Source of the DNA: Desmonostoc muscorum LEGE 12446
Lineage (GTDB): Bacteria; Cyanobacteriota; Cyanobacteriia; Cyanobacteriales; Nostocaceae
Direction: 5' to 3'
Assembly (NCBI RefSeq): GCF_015207005.2
Contig: NZ_JADEXS020000001.1
Location: 1,674,001-1,738,000, forward strand
Length of the DNA stretch: 64,000 nucleotides
The notes under the pieces were generated by a model that made no database searches, had not been told where the DNA came from, and saw only the letters and a list, made by a program, of their open reading frames with translations. Below, piece after piece: positions 7,125 to 16,164 of the stretch (position 1 is the stretch's first letter; the number at the start of each line of letters is the position of its first letter). Made by a program: the position numbers and the translations under genes.

Positions 7125-9869
7125 ATGAAAAACAAGCAGAATACCATAAATTCTCGACTTATTGATCGAGTTGATGAAGTTACTTCTAACGATATTTTTA
7201 ATCTTCAACAAGATAACAGCTTTTTATCTGAATCTATTCCAGCCTCAAAACTACAGTGGAATGCAGCATCACCAGAACAGCTAGAGTTCATGCAGCAAGT
7301 CTATAATTACCACGTAAAAAGCTCTGCTAAAAAACGACCTTTTGTAAACGACATTCCAGCCGCCGAACTAGCAGTAATTGAGGGAGGACATAGGGCAAAA
7401 ATCTCAGCAGCTCAATCTTGTCGGGATTTGCTGGCAGCAGCAAGGGCAGCTCTTGAGCAGCAGCAGCAGGCTCAAGTAGAACAGGCTTTATCAGTAAAGA
7501 ATATTACGTTAATCAGTGCTTATCGCTCTGCCTCACAGCAATTTACGATCTGGCAGCGAAATTTTCCTAATTATTATCGGGAAACTGCTAGTAAACGTGC
7601 TGGGCTTTCTGGTGGAGAACACGGACAAAAAGCAGTAGCATATTTAGCTGGGTATATCAGTTCTCTTGTAGCTGCCCCTGGGTACAGCCTCCACAACAAT
7701 GGACTAGCAGTCGATTTGGGTACTAGAGACAAAGGGGTGAATTTAGGTGCGAGTAAATCCCAACGGCAACCCTGGCGGCAGTCCTGGCTGTTTGGCTGGC
7801 TGACGGTGAATGCCTCCCAATTTAACTACTACCAGAACACCTCAATTGACGAACCTTGGCATTGGGAGTATCGAGAAACCACCCCTCAGCCCTCACAGAG
7901 CGAGTTCAACGAGTTTTGGGAATTTGGCTCAGCCCAGCAAAATCTGCTAGAACCAGCACCTGTAGATGATGAGCGGTTTAGTCAAGAATATTTCGAGCAA
8001 CAAGAGTCTGCTGTCTTGAACTTACCCGTTCATACTGTCATAGATCAAAATGCCCTTCAGCGTTCTGACCCTCCAGAATTGCGATCGCTTTCTAGCCGGA
8101 TACCCCAGTACACTCGCGTTCGGATTGAGCAAATTGAAGGCAATTATGCCAGAGTCAGCGGTGTAGATGGTACAGCATACGGTTGGACGGCTCTTGTCAA
8201 CTTAGGCACTTATTATAAAGATTTCCAGAGATTACAAAGCGCCTCTTTGTCACCGAGTACACCACTGAGTATCTCGGCTAATTGGTCAAGTCTCAAGCGT
8301 ACTCTGGCTAGTACTTATAATCGACTAGGCGGATTAATGAATGTACTAGCAACAGAGTTAAATATTCCTCAAGCAGCACTTCTGGCTGTGTGGCAAGTTG
8401 AAAGCGGAGGTCGAACTCATGTTCCCAATCAAGCAGTGATTCGGTTTGAAAATCATCTTTTATTCCGCCAATGGGGACAAAACAATCAGCAAATTTATGA
8501 TCGGCACTTTCAACATGGGGGACACAATGGGATTTCCGGTCGCCCTTGGCAAAATCACAAGTTTCGAGAAAATCCTAGTGATGCTTTTCAAGGATTTCAT
8601 GGTGACCAAGCGCGGGAATATCAAGTTCTAGCTTTGGCTTCTCGCCTAGCAACAGAAGAGATTGCTTTGCAATGTATTAGTATTGGCGGTCCGCAAATCC
8701 TCGGTTCTAATTACCGGATGATTGGCTACACCACCCCACGAGAAATGTATGATGCTTTTCAATCTGGAGAACGTCCGCAAGTTTTAGGCTTTTTTGATTT
8801 TTGTCAGTATAAGTTGGGACATGGTAGTAATCGCGGCGCTTTGATTCGACACCTAGCTGCTCTCAATTGGGAGGAATTTACCAGAGGTTACAACGGCAAT
8901 GGGCAAGTAGCGACTTACTCAGCTAATTTGCGTCAAGCCTATCAAGCTGCAACAGAAATTTTCACACTCACACCTCCGGCTTCACAATCATTGAGAGATT
9001 TTTCAGGCGGTAAGTCGGTGGCGATCGCCGAGGGCAGAGATGAGTTAACAAATGTACCACTCCTGACGGGACATAGAGGAACACCTCCTGATTTGATTTT
9101 ACGTTGGAATGAAATGACGGTACGCCCCACATCAATTGATGTCGTTGTACATCTTCACGGCTACTCTAGCGATCGCCTGCGTATGGTTATCAGCCGCACA
9201 AAAGAACCTAACAGTGGTTTTGTTAACCCCAGCAACCCAGGTGATTTATCTTTAGGTCGCCACCGTCCAACTTTGGCTATTTTGCCACGGGGTAACTATT
9301 TTGGTGGTGCATCAGGTAACGGATACAATTTCCCAGCTTTGATTACACCCACTGGTTTGACAGAATTAATCGAGTTTTCTCTACAGCATTTTGCCCGTGG
9401 CTTTGGATTAGGGAATCTGCAAGTGGGACGACTAATTATTACTGCCCATTCTGGTGGTGGCGCTCCGTTAATGCAAATTTTACTCCACAATGACCCCCAT
9501 GAAGTTCACGTATTTGATGCTCTCTATCAAGATGCTCACAACTTGATTCGCTGGGCACAAAACCGCATTCGTCGTGACCAAACAGTTCTAGAAACCCCCA
9601 TGAGCCAAGATGCCCAGCAATATATGCAGCAGCAAGGAGGGGCGTTACGGGTTTTTTACAAAGCAAGTACTCCAACAGAATCTTATAGCCTTACCGTCCA
9701 CCAAGCGCTGATGGCTGCATTACCTAATGCTCCTAGCCCCGCCGCACTGTTATCAAATTGGTATCGCGTACAAAAAACTACGATCGCACACGGTGATATT
9801 CCGCGCCGCTATGGTTTTCAATTGCTAGGTAACGCTGCTGCTCTACTACCAGATGCCTATCCTCAGTAG
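7125..9869 (+). CDS. Trifunctional cell-wall hydrolase: M15 peptidase, muramidase, alpha/beta-hydrolase
   Basis: A 914-residue protein 83 bases after the subtilase gene. The first domain (about residues 110-255) is a VanY/DdpX-like M15 D-Ala-D-Ala carboxypeptidase: zinc ligands His190 and Asp197 in SLHNNGLAVD, and Glu243 and His246 in EPWHWEY. An SH3-like domain (about 290-365) follows. The next domain (about 395-610) matches the N-acetylmuramidase family (DUF3380-type) with catalytic Glu426 in WQVESGG and the family's GPQILG and FFDFCQ motifs. The C-terminal domain (about 645-914) has HLHGYSSD and the nucleophile elbow AHSGGG (Ser776), so is an esterase or amidase of the alpha/beta-hydrolase fold. 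The protein could cut both stem peptide and glycan. No signal peptide is visible; export by a non-Sec route or release by lysis is inference. Confidence 0.85.
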   Translation: MKNKQNTINSRLIDRVDEVTSNDIFNLQQDNSFLSESIPASKLQWNAASPEQLEFMQQVYNYHVKSSAKKRPFVNDIPAAELAVIEGGHRAKISAAQSCRDLLAAARAALEQQQQAQVEQALSVKNITLISAYRSASQQFTIWQRNFPNYYRETASKRAGLSGGEHGQKAVAYLAGYISSLVAAPGYSLHNNGLAVDLGTRDKGVNLGASKSQRQPWRQSWLFGWLTVNASQFNYYQNTSIDEPWHWEYRETTPQPSQSEFNEFWEFGSAQQNLLEPAPVDDERFSQEYFEQQESAVLNLPVHTVIDQNALQRSDPPELRSLSSRIPQYTRVRIEQIEGNYARVSGVDGTAYGWTALVNLGTYYKDFQRLQSASLSPSTPLSISANWSSLKRTLASTYNRLGGLMNVLATELNIPQAALLAVWQVESGGRTHVPNQAVIRFENHLLFRQWGQNNQQIYDRHFQHGGHNGISGRPWQNHKFRENPSDAFQGFHGDQAREYQVLALASRLATEEIALQCISIGGPQILGSNYRMIGYTTPREMYDAFQSGERPQVLGFFDFCQYKLGHGSNRGALIRHLAALNWEEFTRGYNGNGQVATYSANLRQAYQAATEIFTLTPPASQSLRDFSGGKSVAIAEGRDELTNVPLLTGHRGTPPDLILRWNEMTVRPTSIDVVVHLHGYSSDRLRMVISRTKEPNSGFVNPSNPGDLSLGRHRPTLAILPRGNYFGGASGNGYNFPALITPTGLTELIEFSLQHFARGFGLGNLQVGRLIITAHSGGGAPLMQILLHNDPHEVHVFDALYQDAHNLIRWAQNRIRRDQTVLETPMSQDAQQYMQQQGGALRVFYKASTPTESYSLTVHQALMAALPNAPSPAALLSNWYRVQKTTIAHGDIPRRYGFQLLGNAAALLPDAYPQ

Positions 9870-9996
9870 TTCACACCGTGCTTTTACCATCATAGGACAG
9901 CGATCGCTCCCAAAATTTGCTGCCAAGTTCCCTTTTACAGCTTCGTGAAGGGTTAAAATCGTTGAATTAATTGCCATTAAAGCAAATCAAGTAGTA

Positions 9997-10002
9997 TATA
10001 AT
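9997..10002 (+). promoter_or_regulatory. Candidate -10 box of the rpmI-rplT operon
   Basis: A perfect TATAAT lies 30 bases before the rpmI start. The best upstream hexamer is TTGCCA (9971-9976) at an over-long 20-base spacing, so only the -10 element is convincing. Confidence 0.35.
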
Positions 10003-10031
10003 GAGGGATTGTGTCGAATTAAAGCTAGACA

Positions 10032-10229
10032 ATGCCTAAACTCAAGACTCGTAAAGCAGCAGCGAAGCGATTCCGTGCCACCGGCAGCGGCAAAATCGTC
10101 CGTCGCAAAGCTTTCAAAAACCACCTTTTAGAACATAAAACTTCTAACAAAAAGCGTAATCTGTCCAAGACTACACTTGTAGATGAACGCGATGAAGATA
10201 ATGTGCGCTTGATGCTCCCATATTTGTAA
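10032..10229 (+). CDS. rpmI: 50S ribosomal protein L35
   Basis: A 65-residue, very basic protein with the L35 hallmarks: [14 protein letters not shown] at the start, [10 protein letters not shown], and the KSxKKRNLSK-like middle ending near MLPY. Length is exactly that of cyanobacterial L35. It sits in the large ribosomal subunit. rplT follows after 19 bases, the conserved bacterial order; infC is not next to it, as is usual in cyanobacteria. Confidence 0.97.
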   Translation: MPKLKTRKAAAKRFRATGSGKIVRRKAFKNHLLEHKTSNKKRNLSKTTLVDERDEDNVRLMLPYL

Positions 10230-10248
10230 GTCTTTCAGGAATTAAGTT

Positions 10249-10605
10249 ATGACACGGGTAAAACGCGGTAACGTAGCTCGCAAACGCCGCAATAAAATTC
10301 TCAAAATAGCTAAAGGTTTTCGCGGTTCCCACTCGACTTTGTTTAGAACTGCCAACCAGCAAGTGATGAAGGCGCTACGGAGTGCCTACCGCGATCGCAA
10401 AAAGAAAAAGCGCGATTTTCGTCGCCTCTGGATCACCCGCATCAACGCTGCTGCAAGACTACACGGCTTGAGTTACAGCCAGTTGATTGGTAACCTGAAA
10501 AAAGCTGATGTCCAACTAAATCGCAAGATGTTGGCACAACTAGCAGTACTCGATCCTGCAAGCTTCGGCAAAGTCGCTGAATTAGCTAATCAAGCTAAAG
10601 CATAA
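10249..10605 (+). CDS. rplT: 50S ribosomal protein L20
   Basis: A 118-residue protein beginning [26 protein letters not shown], the L20 signature. It also has [14 protein letters not shown] and LDRK-like ([11 protein letters not shown]) motifs. L20 binds 23S rRNA early in 50S assembly and in many bacteria represses its own operon. It forms an operon with rpmI (19-base gap), and the following binding-protein gene begins only 12 bases after its stop. Confidence 0.97.
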   Translation: MTRVKRGNVARKRRNKILKIAKGFRGSHSTLFRTANQQVMKALRSAYRDRKKKKRDFRRLWITRINAAARLHGLSYSQLIGNLKKADVQLNRKMLAQLAVLDPASFGKVAELANQAKA

Positions 10606-10617
10606 AGGTGGTAACGG

Positions 10618-11433
10618 ATGAATAACCGATGTAACAGATGGCAAGAAATGACTCGGTTACATCTGGTATTATCCGCTACTATTATTTGGATTTGCTGCTT
10701 TTGCTTTGTGGGCACTAGATTAATCGCATCTGCCGCCGAAATGCCAAAAATACAGCAACAGGGATATTTAACTGTTGCAGTTAAAGATAACCTGCGTCCT
10801 CTGGGATTTAAAGATGATAGCGGGAATTTGCAAGGCTTAGAAATTGACTTGGCACAGCAGTTGGCACTTGACTTGCTAGGTAAAAAAGATGCTGTCAAAT
10901 TTCAACCCGTAGCGAATCGCGATCGCTTATCTGTAATTTTAGACAAGAAAGTTGATTTAGCGATCGCCAGGGTAACAGCAACTGCTTCACGCGCCCGCGT
11001 AGTTAATTTGAGTGTTCCCTACTACTTGGATAGCACTGTATTAATTACAAAAGATGCTTCTGTGCAGCAGTTAAAGGATTTGGCAAAACAAAAAATTGCT
11101 GTACTTAATAACTCCAGTACAATTGCCAAAGTACGGTACTATTTGCCCAACGCCGAGTTAGTAGGAGTGAATTCCTACCAAGAAGCGCGAGAGCAAATGG
11201 AAAATAATGCCGTTGTCGCCTTTGCCGCAGATGCTAGCGTTCTTGCCGGTTGGGTGCAACAATATCCCCAATATCGATTACTAGCAATCAAGCTATCAAC
11301 TGAACCCTTGTCTGTGGTAATGCCCAAGGGATTGCAGTACGATGAATTAAGACGACGAGTCAATGAAGCGATCGCTCGTTACATAGCAGAAGGTTGGCTC
11401 GCTGAACGCGCCCAATATTGGGGTTTACCATAA
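10618..11433 (+). CDS. Periplasmic amino-acid-type ABC substrate-binding protein (SBP family 3)
   Basis: A 271-residue protein with AGGTGG in front of the ATG. An N-terminal hydrophobic segment (about residues 14-38, ending near ASA-AE) is a signal peptide or anchor. The mature part starts QGYLTVAVKDNLRPLGFKDDSGNLQGLEIDLAQQLA, the standard beginning of family 3 solute-binding proteins. It also shows the VDLAIARVTATASRARVVNLSVPYY binding-site segment. No permease or ATPase gene is nearby, so its partner transporter must be elsewhere. It starts 12 bases after rplT, suggesting read-through from the ribosomal operon. Confidence 0.88.
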   Translation: MNNRCNRWQEMTRLHLVLSATIIWICCFCFVGTRLIASAAEMPKIQQQGYLTVAVKDNLRPLGFKDDSGNLQGLEIDLAQQLALDLLGKKDAVKFQPVANRDRLSVILDKKVDLAIARVTATASRARVVNLSVPYYLDSTVLITKDASVQQLKDLAKQKIAVLNNSSTIAKVRYYLPNAELVGVNSYQEAREQMENNAVVAFAADASVLAGWVQQYPQYRLLAIKLSTEPLSVVMPKGLQYDELRRRVNEAIARYIAEGWLAERAQYWGLP

Positions 11434-11508
11434 GTGAGTGCTGTTAGCGGTAGCGGGGCGTTTAGCCCGTGCTGAGTTAGGAGTTAAGAGTTAGGAGTTA
11501 AGAATTAT

Positions 11509-11578
11509 TCTCCTCATCTCCCCCATCTCCCTCATCTCCCCCATCTCCCTCATCTCCCTCATCTCCCCCATCTCCCCA
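11509..11578. repeat. Tandem CTC-CATCTCCC-type mini-repeat array
   Basis: About seven units of a 9-11 base CTCATCTCC/CCCATCTCC motif in the gap between the binding-protein gene and the ycf37-like gene. The same family recurs at 12258-12306, 39720-39760, 61902-61970 and 62375-62420. Confidence 0.85.
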
Positions 11579-11630
11579 ATAGGCTGATAATAGATACAGA
11601 ACCAACTTTTAATATTTGTATTTGCAGGCA

Positions 11631-12155
11631 ATGGATAATAATCTAGCCGTAGTTTATCTCTCAATTTTGGTAGGTTTGCTCACATTTACAGTTGTGGGTG
11701 TTTTTCGCCAAATTTTCAAAACTCGCAAGGTTGAAAGTTCTTTTTCTAAGTTACGAAAGAAATTAGAGAAAGAAAAGGGCACAACTCAAGAATATTACGA
11801 GTTAGGGAGTATCTATTCCGAAAAAAAATTGTATTCTCAGGCGATCGCATTATTTCAAAAAGCTCTGAAAGCTGCCCAAGAAGAGGACGAAGAAAATATT
11901 GCCCCCATTTACAATGGACTAGGCTATGTTTACTTTATTCAAGAGCAATATGATCTAGCAATTCGTCAGTACAAAGAAGCCCTAAAATTTCAACCAGATT
12001 ATGTGACAGCGTTGAATAATCTTGGTCACGCCTATGAGAAGAAAAAATTAACTACTCAAGCATTACAAACTTACGAAGAAGCACTCAAATTTGCTCCAAA
12101 TAACTCTATCGCTAAACGCCGCGCTGAATCTTTACGTCGTTTAGTTTCTGCATAA
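11631..12155 (+). CDS. ycf37: Ycf37-like TPR protein, photosystem I assembly factor
   Basis: I chose the ATG at 11631 (174 residues) over an in-frame TTG at 11616. The N-terminus has one membrane helix (about residues 6-26, VVYLSILVGLLTFTVVGVF), followed by a charged linker and three tetratricopeptide repeats: YYELGSIYSEKKLYSQAIALFQKAL, IYNGLGYVYFIQEQYDLAIRQYKEAL and ALNNLGHAYEKKKLTTQALQTYEEAL. This architecture and length match cyanobacterial Ycf37 (Pyg7 in plants), a thylakoid protein that helps photosystem I assembly. The family assignment rests on memory of the architecture. Confidence 0.75.
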   Translation: MDNNLAVVYLSILVGLLTFTVVGVFRQIFKTRKVESSFSKLRKKLEKEKGTTQEYYELGSIYSEKKLYSQAIALFQKALKAAQEEDEENIAPIYNGLGYVYFIQEQYDLAIRQYKEALKFQPDYVTALNNLGHAYEKKKLTTQALQTYEEALKFAPNNSIAKRRAESLRRLVSA

Positions 12156-12164
12156 ATTATGGCA

Positions 12165-12306
12165 TTGGGTACTGGGGATTGAGCATTGGGCATGGGGCAT
12201 TGGGCATTGAGAATTGGGCATGGGGAAGCAAGGAGAAAGACTTGGTGCAAATTCTCCTCCTGTCCCCTTGTCTCCCTCATCTCCCTCATCTCCCTCATCT
12301 CCCCCA
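12165..12306. repeat. Composite mini-repeat: CCCCAATG-type heptamers followed by CTCCCTCAT units
   Basis: First comes a run of GGGCATTG/GGGCATGG units, the short tandem heptanucleotide type known from heterocystous cyanobacteria. After a short spacer, four CTCCCTCAT units follow. The same two-part composite appears inside cobB (about 62352-62440). Nothing else is visible between ycf37 and the amine oxidase gene. Confidence 0.8.
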
Positions 12307-12406
12307 CCTCTTCCCAAATTAATTTACCTTTAGCCTCTGAATTTATCGGTTTTCAGGCTTAGGCTTGGAAATAGATAACTGTACGTCTTTTGTCAAAATG
12401 TAAAAG

Positions 12407-14389
12407 ATGATTAAGCGGCTAAGGTATTTTTTTTGGCTGGCTATTGCCATCATTGTTGTCATTTATATCTCATTTGGATTAATGGGAAGATTATCTGCTC
12501 AGCAGTCTTCAATTTTCCATCCTCTGAGTGCGTTAACTGAGGCAGAAATTAGTACAGCTGTTTCGGTTGTCAAAAGAGAAAAAATTTTGAGCGAAATGGC
12601 TGCTTTTCCACTGATTGCTTTACAAGAACCAGATAAAGAAGAAGTTCTAAATTTCACACCTGGTAAAGTTTTTAACCGTAAAGCTTTTTTGGTAATCTAT
12701 GAACGTTCCCAAAACAAAACTTTTGAGGGAGTTGTTGATTTAACAAGCAAAACCTTAAATTCCTGGAAAGAAATACCCTCTGTCCAACCCGCACTCGTCA
12801 ATTCAGAATATGAACTAGCAACCCAGGTAGTTAAAGCCGATCCCCGGTGGCAAGCGGCGATGCAAAGGCGGGGAATTAGCGATTTTGAGCGAGTCAAAAT
12901 CAGTTGGTGGGCACCAGGAATGCTGAGTCAACAGGAAGAAAAAACAGGTAATCGTCTTTGTCGGGGCTTATCTTACTATATGGGCAAACACTGGAATTAT
13001 TACGGTAGTCCGATTGAAGGAGTGGTAGCAACGGTAAATTTAAATACTGGTAAAATTGCCAGTGTTGTTGATAGGGGAAAAGTGCCTTTATCTCAAGAAA
13101 ATTGGAACTACGATGTTAAATCTTTGGGCAAATTACTTTCACCACTCAAAGCATTAAAAATTCTGCAACCTAATGGTAAAAGCTTCCAAATTAACGATAA
13201 TCAAATTAGCTGGCAGGGTTGGAATTTTCGCTATTTAATGCATCCCCGTAGTGGTTTGATGCTGTACCAAGTGACACACAAAGATGGAGAAAATCTCCGG
13301 CCAGTTTTATACCGCGCTAGCCTCTCAGAAATGGTAGTTCCTTATGGCGATCCTGAGCCTACTTGGTCATTTAGAAATGCCTTTGATGTTGGGGAATATA
13401 ACCTTGGGTTATTAGCAAATAAGATGGAGTTAGGTAAGGAAATTCCTGAAAACGGCTTATTGTTAGATACAATATTTGCTGATGAACAGGGAGAACCTTA
13501 CAAAATGCCAGGGGTTATCGGTATCTACGAACGCGATAATGGAATGCTGTGGAAACATTATGAGTATAATACTCAACGTAATGATGTCCGTCGCAATCGA
13601 GAATTAGTGATGACGATGACGGTGGCAATTGACAACTACGATTACAGCCTCAATTGGATTTTTCACCAAGATGGAACTTTAGAAGTACAAAACGAATTAA
13701 CAGGTATTGTATTGGTACAGGGAACGGCTGCCGAAAAACAATCCCAAGAAAATTTATATGGTCAGCTAATTGCAAAAAACATTATAGGAGTAAATCACCA
13801 GCACTTTTTCAACTATCGCCTAGATTTGGATGTCGATGGTAAAGCTAATTCCGTGATGGAAATGAATGTTAACGCTTTGCCGATGGATGAAAAAAATCCT
13901 TTAGGAAATGCGATGGTACTGGCAGAAAACCCATTAGCTAAAGAAACAGATGCTGTGCGCGATTTGGATATGAAACACAGTCGAAAATGGATGATTGTGA
14001 GTGCAGATAAAAAGAATGCTCTCGGTGCTACACCTGGATATATGCTGATGCCAGAAGGAAATTCGATGTTTTTTCCTGTGGAAGGCTCAAAAATCCGGCA
14101 ACGAGCAGAATTTGCCACACACCACGTTTGGGTAACAAAATATAAACCTAGTGAACTGTATGCTGGTGGCGATTATCCTAATCAAACTCAACCTAGACAG
14201 GGTTTACCTAAATATATTGCAGACGATGAATTGTTGATGGGTGAAGATATCGTGTTATGGTACACAATGGGCGTGACTCATATTCCGCGATCGGAAGATT
14301 GGCCTGTGATGCCTGTTCATCGAGTTGGATTTAAGCTAGTACCTAGAGGATTCTTTAGCCGCAATCCAGCTATTAATTTACCAGATTAA
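12407..14389 (+). CDS. Copper-containing primary amine oxidase
   Basis: A 660-residue protein. An N-terminal hydrophobic stretch (about residues 6-27) is a signal peptide or anchor, so the enzyme is probably periplasmic. The TPQ cofactor tyrosine is Tyr411 in the DNYDY motif. Copper ligands are His464 and His466 (NHQHFF) and His572 or His573 (THHVWV). The C-terminal signature with GGDYPNQ and the VLWYTMGVTHIPRSEDWPVMP block is characteristic of the catalytic domain. It oxidises primary amines to aldehyde, ammonia and hydrogen peroxide, allowing use of amines as nitrogen source. It stands alone, after the mini-repeat gap. Confidence 0.93.
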   Translation: MIKRLRYFFWLAIAIIVVIYISFGLMGRLSAQQSSIFHPLSALTEAEISTAVSVVKREKILSEMAAFPLIALQEPDKEEVLNFTPGKVFNRKAFLVIYERSQNKTFEGVVDLTSKTLNSWKEIPSVQPALVNSEYELATQVVKADPRWQAAMQRRGISDFERVKISWWAPGMLSQQEEKTGNRLCRGLSYYMGKHWNYYGSPIEGVVATVNLNTGKIASVVDRGKVPLSQENWNYDVKSLGKLLSPLKALKILQPNGKSFQINDNQISWQGWNFRYLMHPRSGLMLYQVTHKDGENLRPVLYRASLSEMVVPYGDPEPTWSFRNAFDVGEYNLGLLANKMELGKEIPENGLLLDTIFADEQGEPYKMPGVIGIYERDNGMLWKHYEYNTQRNDVRRNRELVMTMTVAIDNYDYSLNWIFHQDGTLEVQNELTGIVLVQGTAAEKQSQENLYGQLIAKNIIGVNHQHFFNYRLDLDVDGKANSVMEMNVNALPMDEKNPLGNAMVLAENPLAKETDAVRDLDMKHSRKWMIVSADKKNALGATPGYMLMPEGNSMFFPVEGSKIRQRAEFATHHVWVTKYKPSELYAGGDYPNQTQPRQGLPKYIADDELLMGEDIVLWYTMGVTHIPRSEDWPVMPVHRVGFKLVPRGFFSRNPAINLPD

Positions 14390-14509
14390 AATATTCTTTT
14401 TCTTAAGTTTTCTGGGTTGATTTTTTTGGTAATTTGTAAACCTGTAACTTGAATGCTGATAAGCTTATCATAGATCAAATACTGGCAGTTTTCATTCATA
14501 GGATAACTC

Positions 14510-15079
14510 ATGAATTTTCCAGAAATTAATATTCCCGGCGATGGCAAACTTCACGCTCGTTTAATTACTTCCTTGGGGGAAATTGTAGTTCGTTTAGAGG
14601 AAGAGAAAACCCCCAACACAGTCAAAAATTTTGTCGGTCTAGCAACTGGAACAATTGACTGGAAAGACCCTAAAACTGGTCAATCTCTCAAGGGTACTCC
14701 TGCCTACGATGGGATTCGCTTTCACCGAGTCATCCCTGATTTTATGATTCAGTGTGGCGATCCCCTGACTCGTTATCTGGATATGGCTAACCGTTGGGGT
14801 ACTGGTGGACCGGGATATCAATTTGGAGATGAATTTCATCCCGAATTGAAACACTCTAGTGCGGGTATCCTCTCAATGGCAAATGCAGGACCCGGTACTA
14901 ATGGTTCGCAATGGTTCATTACAGAAGTACCAACGCCTTACCTTGACCGCAAACACAGTGTTTTTGGTGAAGTTGTGGAAGGTATGGATGTAGTCAACCA
15001 GATTGCCAATGTGCCCACGACTAGAGATCGTCCAAATCAAGAGGTAGTGTTACAAAAAGTAGAAATTTTTCGACAGTAA
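14510..15079 (+). CDS. Cyclophilin-type peptidyl-prolyl cis-trans isomerase
   Basis: A 189-residue protein with no signal peptide, so cytoplasmic. Catalytic-core motifs are clear: [15 protein letters not shown], the [11 protein letters not shown] segment, [16 protein letters not shown] and [14 protein letters not shown]. It interconverts cis and trans prolyl bonds in protein folding. An insert ([23 protein letters not shown]) before the FHRV motif is typical of bacterial B-type cyclophilins. It is a single gene. Confidence 0.95.
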   Translation: MNFPEINIPGDGKLHARLITSLGEIVVRLEEEKTPNTVKNFVGLATGTIDWKDPKTGQSLKGTPAYDGIRFHRVIPDFMIQCGDPLTRYLDMANRWGTGGPGYQFGDEFHPELKHSSAGILSMANAGPGTNGSQWFITEVPTPYLDRKHSVFGEVVEGMDVVNQIANVPTTRDRPNQEVVLQKVEIFRQ

Positions 15080-15253
15080 CTAATTTTATGTCCGTTTAAT
15101 TCCTTATCAAAAAACTCCCAGTTTCTGGTGTGTAAGAGCGTCAGCTCTAATGATAAGTGTTCAACGGACTCTCAAGAAACCCCGACGCTGTTGACTGTTG
15201 ACGCTTAATGGTTAGCAGTCATCAGTCATCAGTCAACAGTCGAGCAATAAATC

Positions 15254-15877
15254 ATGACTCAAACCTTACGCAAACTAATTACATTTGATGAATTTGTTGA
15301 TTGGTATCCAGAAAACCCACAGCGACGCTATGAATTGCATAGTGGAGTAATTATTGCAATGTCACCACCAACAGGCGAGCATGAACAGGTAATTGGATTT
15401 TTAGTTGGAGAAATTGTTACAGAATATAAGCGCTTAAATTTCCCTTATTTGATACCCAAAACAGCATTTATTAAAGCCACTGAGAGCGAATCAGCTTACC
15501 CACCAGATATCCTGATATTAAATCAGCCGAATTTAGTAAATGAACCTCTGTGGAAAAAAGAATCAACTGTTAGTCAAGCAGCATCTATTCCGTTGGTCAT
15601 TGAGGTAGTTAGTACTAACTGGAGAGATGATTATTTAAAAAAAGCGGCTGACTATGAAGCAATAGGCATACCAGAATACTGGATTATAGATTATGCAGCT
15701 TTAGGTGGTAGGCGCTTTATTGGCAGCCCTAAACAACCAACTATATCGATTTACTGTTTGGTAGAAGGTGAATACCAAGTCAGCCAGTTCTGTAGCGGGG
15801 AACGTCTCCAATCACCAGCCTTCCCAGACTTGAATTTGACTGCTGAACAGATTTTTCGCGCTGCTACAATCAGCTAA
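15254..15877 (+). CDS. Uma2-family (DUF820) putative endonuclease
   Basis: A 207-residue protein of the restriction-endonuclease-like Uma2 family, which is greatly expanded in cyanobacteria. Visible family features are the N-terminal TFDEFVDWYPENPQRRYELHSGVI, the YPPDILIL segment carrying the active-site Asp, PLVIEVVSTNWRDDYLKKAADYEAIGIPEYWIID, and the EYQV ending. The biological role of the family is unsettled; links with transposases and mobile DNA have been proposed. It belongs to a different subgroup from the other Uma2 genes in this window. Confidence 0.9.
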   Translation: MTQTLRKLITFDEFVDWYPENPQRRYELHSGVIIAMSPPTGEHEQVIGFLVGEIVTEYKRLNFPYLIPKTAFIKATESESAYPPDILILNQPNLVNEPLWKKESTVSQAASIPLVIEVVSTNWRDDYLKKAADYEAIGIPEYWIIDYAALGGRRFIGSPKQPTISIYCLVEGEYQVSQFCSGERLQSPAFPDLNLTAEQIFRAATIS

Positions 15878-16164
15878 ATAGTTAATATATCCCCCCGAAT
15901 TGAAAACAAATTTGCCGAAAAATTAAGATTTATTTTAAAAAAGCAACAGGAATGTTGTTAAAGTCAGAAGCTAGATGCTAATCAGGAACAAGGTTTGGGC
16001 GATACTTACGGCTACGAATTCCAGACAAAACCCTTACAAGTCTTCACTTCATGAGAGATACAAGTTTTGCGACAATCAAAAACGATTGAATAAATAATCA
16101 TGCACTTATAGTCCAACTGTTATGGGACTCCGTGTTGTTTTAGTTGAAAAGGGAGAAGATACTA

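Noticed and set aside
8446..8631. Alternative-frame ORF within the muramidase domain
   Set aside because: It is fully inside a well-supported gene on the same strand, with no ribosome site or known motif.
16144..16164. TTG start extending ChlB by seven residues
   Set aside because: The family begins at [15 protein letters not shown], encoded from the ATG at 16165.
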